The notes beneath the pieces are model-generated. The model saw only the letters and a program-made list of their open reading frames with translations, made no database searches and was not told the origin of the DNA. Source: Alistipes sp. (GTDB taxonomy: Bacteria; Bacteroidota; Bacteroidia; Bacteroidales; Rikenellaceae). From it: 64,000 nt of DNA. Shown one piece after another: positions 35,387 through 43,600 of the stretch. The stretch covers positions 46,336 through 110,335 of the forward strand of contig JAFTWZ010000005.1 in assembly GCA_017465055.1 (NCBI GenBank), in the 5' to 3' direction. The position numbers and the translations under genes are program-made. Within the stretch, counting starts at the first letter, position 1, and every line of letters begins with the position of its first letter.

Positions 35387-36355
35387 ATGGGACTTATTGA
35401 GAATCCTAAGACCTATACTGGTCGCGACCTTGAGACTATCTTTTTCCGCCCAATGTTTTCGGGCCAGAATGCCGAGGAGCTTGGCATACGTGTGATGTAT
35501 AATATGCCTGTGCCCACCACAGTGCAGATGTGGAGCCCTCGTAGCAACCTGCTTAAGAGCTACACCCCTGGCTGGAACGGCGGTGATTCGGCTCTGCGCC
35601 AGCAGAAGCGTATCGACCTTAAGAAGATTAAGGCCGAGGTGGGCTTCTCGGCATCGGACTACTTCCAGCAGGTCTACGAGCTGATTGTGGGTCGCGCTGA
35701 TGTCAACCTCGACGATCTCACAGGCTCGGAGCTCGAGCAGGCCGAGACCGAGATGTTCCGAGCATCGATTGCCGAGAGCCTTAGAACGCTTATGTGGATT
35801 GGCGATACCACTATGGATAGTTTCAATCTTATCAATGGTTTCTACACCTTATCTAAGCGCTATGTCGAGGAGATCAATGGCCCGGCAGTCAATAGTGTCG
35901 ATGTTGAGATTACTGCGGAGAATGTTGTCGACCTATTGCAGAAGATGTGGAGCGTTGCGCCTCTCGAACTTAAGGCGCTCAAGGCCGATGGTCACCTCGC
36001 CTTCTACGTTACCACCGACATCTATGATGCCTATGAGCAGTATCTCGATAGTCGTAGCGGCGATAGTGCCTATGTCGATCTTGTCACAGGTCGTCGCGAG
36101 CTTATGTATCACGGCATCAAGATCGTAGATACGGGCGTTATGAAGGCCCTTGCCGAGCGTGGCGACGAGGTTACGACGCACTGCTTGCTCACCGATAGCC
36201 GTAACCTCACGCTTGCGGTCAATACGTCGGACTATCCCGGCTCGGAGGTGCGTATGTGGTATAACCCCGATGTTATGGAGAATCGCCAGCGTGCCATCTT
36301 TATGGCTGGCGCCGAGATTCTTGATGAAAATCTTATGGTGGTGGCCTTTTTTTAG
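35387..36355 (+). CDS. HK97-type major capsid protein
   Basis: A 322-residue protein with the general make-up of a small HK97-fold capsid protein. It has an N-terminal arm, a central helix-rich segment (VVDLLQKMWSVAPLELKAL, then HLAFYVTTDIYDAYEQYL) and a C-terminal strand region ending REL-MYHGIKIVDTGVMKAL ... MENRQRAIFMAGAEIL. The gene order protease, capsid, portal supports this call. No separate scaffold or long delta domain is visible. Confidence 0.8.
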   Translation: MGLIENPKTYTGRDLETIFFRPMFSGQNAEELGIRVMYNMPVPTTVQMWSPRSNLLKSYTPGWNGGDSALRQQKRIDLKKIKAEVGFSASDYFQQVYELIVGRADVNLDDLTGSELEQAETEMFRASIAESLRTLMWIGDTTMDSFNLINGFYTLSKRYVEEINGPAVNSVDVEITAENVVDLLQKMWSVAPLELKALKADGHLAFYVTTDIYDAYEQYLDSRSGDSAYVDLVTGRRELMYHGIKIVDTGVMKALAERGDEVTTHCLLTDSRNLTLAVNTSDYPGSEVRMWYNPDVMENRQRAIFMAGAEILDENLMVVAFF

Positions 36356-36389
36356 TCCAGCGCAACCGAACCATTAATATGTTGTAGTT

Positions 36390-37616
36390 ATGACTAAGAG
36401 TATTACTACACGTGTGACCGCTATCTCTAACCGTACCGAGCCTCTCTTGGGCTCGGGCGGTGGAGGTGCTGCGCAGCTGGGTAAGGTGTGGCGATGGGGT
36501 AGCGACAATATGCTGCCATACGCCCTCTCGCTCTTGGCACGCCGTTCGGTGGCTCACCGTAGGATTATCAACGACAAGGCCGACTATATCGCAGGCAAGG
36601 GGGTGGTGTGCGACGAGCACGTAGCGCTTCTTGACCACCTTGTTGGCTCGGCCAATGGCCGTGGCGAGACTATGCGTAGCGTTATAGCGCGCTTGGCTAT
36701 GGACGAGGCGATGTTCGGCAACGCCTTTATGGAGGTTGTTACCGACGAGAAACACTCCTTTCTATCGTTTTACCATATCGATGCCTCGAAGTGTCGCTTA
36801 GCCTCGGACTCGCCAAGTGTCGTTATTCATCACAACTGGTCGTCGTTCAATGCCGCTGATGCCAAGACTCTACCGCTATATCCGCGTTTCGATGCCTTTG
36901 GCGATGGCACGTTGCGCGCCGTTGTGCACTACAAGGACTACGAGCCTATGTTTTCGCACTATGGCGTTGCCCCCTATGTTGCAGGCCTCGATGCCGCGGC
37001 AATAGTCTACAAAACTGATCGTTGGAACATCTCGCGCATAGATAACTCTTTCCAGCTGTCGGGCGTTATGATGCTCGATGGTGTTGTCGACAGCGAGGAT
37101 GAGGCAGATCGCCTGGTGCGCACTGCCGAGGAGAAGTTTGGTGGCCACCCCGGTCAGGTGCTCTTTGTCCTCCGTGGCGATAAGTCGTCGGATAGCACCT
37201 CGCGATTCATACCTATAGACACCGCGTCGGATGGTGACTGGCAAAGCCTGCACTCTCAGGCCGAGTCGGATCTCGTTGTTGCCCACTCGTGGTTTCGCTC
37301 GCTTAGTGGCTTAGACTACGCTTCGGGCTTCTCTACTGACCGCATCTTGCAGGAGTATGAGGTGGCCTTGAATACGGTCATCCTTCCTAAGCAGGAGCAG
37401 TTGCTCGAGCCTATGCGTGCTATAATTTTCGAGGTTTTGGGTATCGATGCTTCGTCGCTCGAGATTGTCAACTGCCCGCCGATGCGCTCCAAGCCGCAGT
37501 ATATGAGGGTGTGGGAGGCGCGCAAGGCCGATGGCTTGGAGTACGACGAAACGGACCCCGAGCAGCAGCGTTTTCTTGCTGAGTTGGTGCGCAGTGCGGG
37601 CACAAGCAAGGCGTAG
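36390..37616 (+). CDS. Phage portal protein
   Basis: A 408-residue protein. The N-terminal WRWGSDNMLPYALSLLARRS, then HRRIINDKADYIAGKG and ARLAMDEAMFGNAFMEVV, follow the pattern of HK97/PBSX-type portals. The C-terminal part (DYASGFSTDRILQEYEVALN, VILPKQEQLLEPMRAIIFEV) also fits. The portal would form the dodecameric ring at one capsid vertex. It lies after the capsid gene rather than before the protease, the reverse of the common order. No terminase gene is visible anywhere in the window. Confidence 0.82.
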   Translation: MTKSITTRVTAISNRTEPLLGSGGGGAAQLGKVWRWGSDNMLPYALSLLARRSVAHRRIINDKADYIAGKGVVCDEHVALLDHLVGSANGRGETMRSVIARLAMDEAMFGNAFMEVVTDEKHSFLSFYHIDASKCRLASDSPSVVIHHNWSSFNAADAKTLPLYPRFDAFGDGTLRAVVHYKDYEPMFSHYGVAPYVAGLDAAAIVYKTDRWNISRIDNSFQLSGVMMLDGVVDSEDEADRLVRTAEEKFGGHPGQVLFVLRGDKSSDSTSRFIPIDTASDGDWQSLHSQAESDLVVAHSWFRSLSGLDYASGFSTDRILQEYEVALNTVILPKQEQLLEPMRAIIFEVLGIDASSLEIVNCPPMRSKPQYMRVWEARKADGLEYDETDPEQQRFLAELVRSAGTSKA

Positions 37617-37652
37617 TGAAGGTAGAGAGTTTAACGTTTTAAATTGTTTGTT

Positions 37653-38111
37653 ATGAAGAGTTTAGTTTCACCCGAGGTGGTTGTATCTGTTGCCTTTGCT
37701 GCTGACTATGAAGTCACCTCGTCAAATATCACTACGCTCGATGTGCTTGCCACCGAGAGCAGGTTTCTCCTTCCGTTACTTGGTGCGGCGCTCTACGATA
37801 AGCTGCTTGGTGGTGGTTATCCTGAGCTTCTTAGCGACTATGTTGTTCCTCAGGTCGCAGCTTGGACTCGCTATGCTGTAGAGCCGTTACTTGCCGAGCG
37901 TTTCGACTTCGATCGCAGCAAGGACTACTCCGAGGCCGACTATAGTATGAACCGACAATTGCTTATGCAGCTACGCTCTACGGCCCAGGCTATGTCGCGC
38001 CGCTTGACGGACTATCTCAATGCCAATGCTGAGTCGATTCCCGAGTATGATGCCGATGCTAACCCACTAAACCATTGCATAATGTATGGAGATGTTGTTC
38101 AAGTATATTAG
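37653..38111 (+). CDS. Head-tail connector-like protein
   Basis: A 152-residue protein starting at the ATG at 37653 (MKSLVSPEVVVSVAFA). A TTG 9 nt earlier is a less likely start. The protein is mostly helical, with TESRFLLPLLGAALYDKLLG and YVVPQVAAWTRYAVEPLL. This size and pattern, downstream of a portal, is typical of head-tail adaptor proteins in Bacteroidales prophages. The last 26 nt overlap the holin gene. Confidence 0.7.
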   Translation: MKSLVSPEVVVSVAFAADYEVTSSNITTLDVLATESRFLLPLLGAALYDKLLGGGYPELLSDYVVPQVAAWTRYAVEPLLAERFDFDRSKDYSEADYSMNRQLLMQLRSTAQAMSRRLTDYLNANAESIPEYDADANPLNHCIMYGDVVQVY

Positions 38112-38511
38112 TGCCGTTATAGCCTCTCTCTGTGGCCTTCTCTGTCCCATTGCGCCGCTTATTTGCTCGGCATTGCTCTTTGTTGCTATCGATTTTATTA
38201 CGGGTATCCTCGCTTCGCGCATCGCTGCTCGTCGTGAGGGTCGGATGTGGTGGTTCGAGAGCCGAAAGGCGTGGCGCACGGTTGCAAAGGCAGGTTTTGT
38301 GGCGACGGCCATCGTTATGATGTGGGTCATCGACCACGAGTTGCTCGATTTTATGCATCTGAACCTTGCAAAGCTATTTACGGGCTTTGTATGTGGCGTA
38401 GAGCTGTGGTCGTTCTTGGAGAATGCTGCCGCTATCAGTGACTCGCCACTCTTCGAGATGCTGGGTCGCTGGGTAAAGCGCCACGTGGGAGAGGAGGTGT
38501 CGGATGAGTAG
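38086..38511 (+). CDS. Phage holin family membrane protein
   Basis: A 141-residue protein with about three transmembrane helices: YISAVIASLCGLLCPIAPL, then ICSALLFVAIDFITGILA, then AGFVATAIVMMWVIDHEL. The charged loop SRIAARREGRMWWFESRKAW matches the phage_holin_4 pattern. It overlaps the connector gene and is overlapped by the lysozyme-like gene, forming a lysis pair. A second ATG 6 nt downstream is possible. Confidence 0.82.
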   Translation: MEMLFKYISAVIASLCGLLCPIAPLICSALLFVAIDFITGILASRIAARREGRMWWFESRKAWRTVAKAGFVATAIVMMWVIDHELLDFMHLNLAKLFTGFVCGVELWSFLENAAAISDSPLFEMLGRWVKRHVGEEVSDE

Positions 38512-38908
38512 AGGTCTAAGGAATTGTAATCCAGGGAATATACGTCGCTCGCGCGTACGCTATCGTGGCGAGGTTATCCCGAGCCGCGATGTTGAGTTCA
38601 AGGAGTTTGCGACTATGGCCTATGGCTACCGAGCTATGTTCGTGTTGCTTGACACGTACCGTCGCCGCTACGGACTAATCACCATTCGTCAGATGCTTAG
38701 CCGCTATGCCCCTCCCGAAGAGAACTTTACGGAGAGCTATATTCGCATAGTGTCGCAACGCACGGGCATAGATGCCGATCGTAGGGTAAATACTCGCCTG
38801 GCCAGCGATATGATACCTATAGTACGCGCTATGTCCGAGGTAGAGAATGGTGTTGCGGCTATTCTCGAGGATGTTGAAGAGGGCTGGAAGCTCTATATCG
38901 ACGAGTAG
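38504..38908 (+). CDS. Lysozyme-like / structural protein P5-type muralytic protein
   Basis: A 134-residue protein beginning RGLRNCNPGNIRRS, the signature of phage lytic transglycosylase-like proteins often named structural protein P5. It continues FKEFATMAYGYRAMFVLL and TIRQMLSRYAPPEENFTESYI, matching the same family. It lacks a signal peptide and would need the holin, encoded with an 8-nt overlap just upstream, to reach the cell wall. It is the last gene of the cassette. Confidence 0.85.
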   Translation: MSRGLRNCNPGNIRRSRVRYRGEVIPSRDVEFKEFATMAYGYRAMFVLLDTYRRRYGLITIRQMLSRYAPPEENFTESYIRIVSQRTGIDADRRVNTRLASDMIPIVRAMSEVENGVAAILEDVEEGWKLYIDE

Positions 38909-38924
38909 TTGTAGCCTCATTAGC

Positions 38925-38950
38925 GACGGTCAACCACTTGGTTGGCCGTC
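38925..38950 (+). terminator. Hairpin at the end of the phage-derived cassette
   Basis: The stem GACGGTCAACC pairs with GGTTGGCCGTC (one wobble or mismatch). Only a weak pyrimidine tail follows. It lies between the lysozyme-like gene and the convergent XRE gene. Confidence 0.6.
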
Positions 38951-38982
38951 ACTCTCTTATACTATATAAATATAGGTATAGC

Positions 38983-39198
38983 CTATCTAAATAGCTCGCG
39001 TATGTTTATTTCCAGGGCATTGCATATAATCGTTAACGTCTTGATAGTCATATTAGTTCTGCCAGCCTCCAGACGGCTTAAATTCGAGCGTTCCATATCG
39101 CAGCGGTATGCCAATTCTTGGATTGATAGACCTCTCTCTATTCGTAGGGCCTTGATTCTCAACGTGATGTGTTTGATAATCTCCTCGTAGTTGTTCAT
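38983..39198 (-). CDS. Small XRE-family regulator beside the cassette
   Basis: A 71-residue single helix-turn-helix protein (RIKALRIERGLSIQELAYRC, then DMERSNLSRLEAGRTNMTIK), the size of a Cro-like repressor. It is convergent with the phage-derived genes and divergent from the OmpA-family gene. Two short palindromes lie upstream: TTTGCATATGCAAA at 39223-39236 and CGTATCATATATGATACG at 39262-39279. Either could be its operator. The targets are unknown. Confidence 0.88.
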   Translation of the reverse strand: MNNYEEIIKHITLRIKALRIERGLSIQELAYRCDMERSNLSRLEAGRTNMTIKTLTIICNALEINIRELFR

Positions 39199-39222
39199 AA
39201 GTGGAAAAAAAAATTAGAAAAA

Positions 39223-39279
39223 TTTGCATATGCAAAGTTTTGTTAATATATTTGCACCACGCGTATCATATATGATACG
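39223..39279 (+). promoter_or_regulatory. Promoter of the OmpA-family gene with two palindromes
   Basis: The -7 box TATATTTG is at 39247-39254. A perfect 18-bp palindrome at 39262-39279 covers the expected transcription start, and a 14-bp palindrome at 39223-39236 lies upstream. This is a good layout for repression by a dimeric regulator. Confidence 0.65.
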
Positions 39280-39420
39280 GAAGAGTCTGCCTTCTTGTGT
39301 GGTCGTTACTAAGGTATTGGATTACACAAAAAATGGACAAATTAAGAGTAATGGTTAGTAAGATATCTTGACAGATATTTAATAGAGACATAGGATAAAA
39401 TTTTCTAAATCTACATAATT

Positions 39421-40626
39421 ATGATAGTTAAAAGAGTTACACTACTAATTGCTGCCCTGTTATGTGCACTATCTGTAAATGCACAGCAGAGCAAAACTGA
39501 TGAGAGTGTAGAGTTCCGCCCACACTGGGATTTGCAGTTGCAGGGAGGAGTAGGCTACACCGTTGGAGAGTCTCCAGCTATTGGCGATTTGACTTCACCA
39601 GCATTGTATCTATCAACCAATTACCGTTTCCACCCAGCTATGGGCGTACGCTTTGGTCTTGGAGGCTGGCAGGGTCGTGGTGTTGCTGTCTTGACCGACA
39701 GTAACTATGCATTTAAGTTTATGCAGCTTAATGCCGATTATAAGCTCGACTTGTGCTCGCTCTTTGGTGGCTACAACCACCGTCGCGTTGGAGGTGTCTA
39801 CCTCTTGGCAGGTGCAGGCCTTAACTATGGTTTCGACAATGGCCAGGCCGAGTCGTTGGTAGCTAATCTTGCTACAGGCGAGTATGCTGAGCTTGAGTAC
39901 TTGTGGGACTCTAAGTTGTTCGTTGCTGGTCGTTTCGGTGTTGGCATCGATTTTCGCGTAGGCGAGCGCGTGATGCTTAACCTCGAGGCCAATGCGAACA
40001 TTATGTCTGATAAGTTCAACTCTAAGCGTGCGAACAATGCAGACTGGCAGCTTAATCTTCTTGCCGGCGTATCTTACAGCTTTGGTAAGAAGCATCGCAC
40101 TTCGCAGAAGTGGGTTGAGGAGCAGGAGGCTATCAAGGCTGCCGAGTTGTTGCGTCAGCAGCAGGAGGAAGAGGCTAAGCGCAAGGCTGCCGAGGAGGAG
40201 GCTAAGCGTGTGGCCGAGGAGCACGAGCGTCAGCGCCTTGAGGCCGAGCAGAAGGCTAAGGAGGAAGAGGCTCGTAAGGCTGCCGAGGTTCGCCAGGCTA
40301 ACATTCAGGAGTACTCAGAGGATATCTTCTTCACTATTGGCTCTGCTACCATCCGCAAGGCCGAGGCTGAGAAGGTTAAGGAGTTGGCACAGTGGCTTTG
40401 TGAGCACGCTGACTACGACGTATATGTTATCGGTTATGCAGATAAGGAGACTGGTACAGCTCAGGGCAATATGCGTCTTTCGCAGCGTCGTGCCGAGGCA
40501 GTCAAGGCTATGCTTATCAAGCAGGGCGTCGAGGAGTCTCGTATCGACTTTGGCTTCGTAGGCGACACTGAGCAGCCATTCAAGAGTGCTGAGAAGAACC
40601 GAGTTGTAATATGTACTCTTATTTAA
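39421..40626 (+). CDS. OmpA-family outer-membrane protein
   Basis: The protein has 401 residues and a signal peptide (LLIAALLCALSVNAQQ). An N-terminal barrel of about 200 residues (GVGYTVGESPAIGD ... YLLAGAGLNYGFDN ... LLAGVSYSFGKK) is followed by about 80 residues of Ala/Glu/Lys/Arg coiled coil (about 235-295). The C-terminal OmpA domain includes DIFFTIGSATIRKAEAEK and MRLSQRRAEAVKAMLIKQG; the usual peptidoglycan-binding residues sit in this region. It likely links the outer membrane to the cell wall. The coiled-coil lipoprotein gene follows 43 nt later, probably in the same transcript. Confidence 0.93.
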   Translation: MIVKRVTLLIAALLCALSVNAQQSKTDESVEFRPHWDLQLQGGVGYTVGESPAIGDLTSPALYLSTNYRFHPAMGVRFGLGGWQGRGVAVLTDSNYAFKFMQLNADYKLDLCSLFGGYNHRRVGGVYLLAGAGLNYGFDNGQAESLVANLATGEYAELEYLWDSKLFVAGRFGVGIDFRVGERVMLNLEANANIMSDKFNSKRANNADWQLNLLAGVSYSFGKKHRTSQKWVEEQEAIKAAELLRQQQEEEAKRKAAEEEAKRVAEEHERQRLEAEQKAKEEEARKAAEVRQANIQEYSEDIFFTIGSATIRKAEAEKVKELAQWLCEHADYDVYVIGYADKETGTAQGNMRLSQRRAEAVKAMLIKQGVEESRIDFGFVGDTEQPFKSAEKNRVVICTLI

Positions 40627-40669
40627 AAGATAGGATATTTTTTCATTTAACTTTTAATTAATAAACATT

Positions 40670-43600
40670 ATGAAGTATTTATCAAAGTTGATGAGTATGC
40701 TGCTGATCGGTGGTATGCTCTATTCGACCGGATGTACTGACTACGCCTCGGATATCGAGGACCTTAACCAGAAGGTCGACGATCTCGAGAAGGAGTTGGT
40801 TGAGGGTCAGATCAATCCTTTGAAGGCTGACTTGGCTAAGGCTAAGGAGGATCTTGAGGCTGCTCTTAAGGCTGCCGAGGAGCGTCTTGCGACTGCTCAC
40901 AAGGAGGATATTGATGCATTGAAGCAGGTTGACTCAAACCTTGATGCAAAGATTGGTGAGGCTAACGCTGCCATTCTTGAGCTTGAGGGCGCTTTGGCTA
41001 CTGAGGTAGAGGCTCTTGAGGCTGAGATTCAGAAGTTGCAGGGTGAGATTGATGCATTAGAGAGCGCATTGGAGGCTGCTAAGAAGGAGGCTAAAGATGA
41101 TAACGACGCTCTTAAGAACGAGCTTCTCACAAAGATTACTGATCTTGAGACTCAGTTGCAGGCTAAGATTGCTGAGCTTCAGACAAAGCTCGAGGGCGAG
41201 ATTGCAGATCTTCGTGAGGAGATGCAGGAGAAGATTGATGCTGCAAACGATGCCATCGATGAGGCAAATAAGGCTATCGATGCTTTGGATCTTCGCGCCG
41301 ATAACCTCGAGGCAGCTGATGAGGCTTTGCAGAATGAGATTGATCAGACTCAGGCAGACCTTGCTACTACTAACGCCGAGTTGACTAAGGCAAAGGAGGA
41401 GCTTGCTGCTGCTGATGCTAAGTTGGCTGAGGATCTTGCTAATGCAAAGGCTGAACTTGAGAAGGCTATTGCCGATGGCGATGCAAAGTTGCAGGCTGCG
41501 CTTGAGGAGGCTGTTAAGAACCTCGAGGCAAGCATTGCTGAGGAGAAGGCTGCTCGCGAGGAGGCTGTAGCTAAGCTTGAGGCTGCTATTGAGGCCCTAA
41601 ATAACAAGCTTGAGGAGGAGTTGAACCTTCTTAAGCATCGTGATGCTGAGTTTGAGGCACAGCTTGCTGCTGCTAAGACTGGTATTGAGGCTCTTGGCAA
41701 GAAGGTTGATGCTTACTATGCTGAGGTTAAGGCCGATGTTGCTGCTTTGGACGCAAAGCTTTCTGCAGATATCGCTGCTAACCAGGCAGCTATTGCTCAG
41801 AACAAGGTAAATATTGATCGTGCTTTGGCATCTATCGATACCTTGAATTCTCAGGTTGCAGCATTGCAGGTAAGTCTCAATGCAATGAACACTACTCTTG
41901 CTAATCACTTGGCTGCTTACGCTAATTTCCAGGCAGAGGTTAATGGTCGTCTTGCTTCACTTGAGGCTGCACAGGCAGCTCTTGAGGCTACAATTGTTGA
42001 TCTTAAGGAGAATGTAATTCCAGCTATCGAGCAGCAGATTCTTATCAATGAGGAGCTTATTAATCAGAATGTTGCCGATATCAAGGCTAATGCTGATGCT
42101 CTCGAGGAGTTCAAGAACGCTTCTGCCAATACATTCGATTTGTTGCGTCAGGCTGATGAGGATCTTTGGACTGCCATTTCTACTGTTAATGGTTATGTTT
42201 TCGAGAATAAAGCAGAACTTGCAGCTATTCGCGACGAGTTGGCTAAGACAAAGACAGCCATCGAGGATGAGATTGCAGCAGCTTTTGCTACTCTTAAGTC
42301 GGATATCAATACAATCAACGATACTCTTGCAAACTATTATGTTCTTGCTGTTGAGGAGTTCGGTGCTGTACGTGCAGAGATTGCTGCTAATAAGCTCGCT
42401 ATTGAGGCAGAGGTTAAGGCTCGTGAGGAGGCTGATAAGGCTATCTCTGACGCTTTGGCAACTCTCAAGGCTCAGTATGAGGCTAAGGTAAAGGAGCTTG
42501 ACGACAAGATTACTGCTCTTGACGTTCGTTTGGCTACTTTGGAGAGAGCGCTTGAGGAGTATAAGGAGCAGGTTAAGATTATGATTGAGGAGGCAGTAAA
42601 CCGCGCTGTTAAGGAGTCTAACGACTATACTGACAAGAAGGCTAACGAGCTTCAGGCAATGATTCAGACCAACACTGATGCTATCAAGGCTCTTGATGCT
42701 AAGCTTGACCAGGCGATTAAGGATGTTACTGCTGCTTATGAGGCTGCAGATAAGGCAATCCGCGAGGAGGTTAAGTTGGCAGTTGAGAATCTTCAGGAGC
42801 AGATCAATGGTATTTTGAACCGTGTTCAGTCTATCGTATTTGTTCCTGAGTACGCCGACGGTAAGGGTACTATCAACTGGGCTAAGGCTGGTGACACTCT
42901 TGTTGAGAGCCGTTCAACTTTGGTATATCAGGTATATCCTGCTTACTGTGCAGCTGCTATCGCTAACACACCTGCTGTAGGTGACGTTGTTGCTCCACTT
43001 GCATTCGATATGACTGATGCTTTGAAGACACGTGGTGGTAATGAGGCTCCTCAGATGAATATCGTTGGTGTAGAGGGCGATGCACAGGGTCGTCTCTATG
43101 TTACATTTGAGGCACGTAACTTCGGTGAGAAGTTCTACGCTGGTGAGGTAGAGTATGCTACATCACTTGTTCTTACAACTGAGAATGAGAATCTTGCTTC
43201 TTGCTACACTAACCTTGTAGCTGCTAAGTCTGATAAGGCTGAGCAGATCTCTATGGATATTATGTATGGTGACGAGGTAATTACCAAGTGCTATAATCCA
43301 ACAGAGAATGGCGGAGCTTATGAGTTTGAGTACACTGATACCGAGCGAGTAGAGAAGGTTCTTCCTGAGCACTACGTACGTTTCACTGTTGCAGGTAAGA
43401 CCTATGATGGTATCGATGCTCTTAACGGTGCTGGTTATGCTCTTGAGATGAATCGTACTAACTATATTAAGCGTGTTTTCAGCGACCAGACCGACACTCG
43501 TCCATTCAAGGTTGAGGAGGTTGATGGCCTTCTTCAGGTCTCTGTAGAGGAGGTTAACGGTAAGTTGATCTACCAGCCTATCTACGTTGGTTACACTTAT

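Noticed and set aside
30722-39198. Contractile injection system or type VI-like cluster
   Set aside because: No sheath, baseplate gp25, spike or AAA+ ATPase gene is present; protease, capsid and portal point to a phage head module.
39613-40224. A 203-codon minus-strand frame inside the OmpA-family gene
   Set aside because: A Leu-rich antisense product of the Lys/Glu coiled coil, not a gene.
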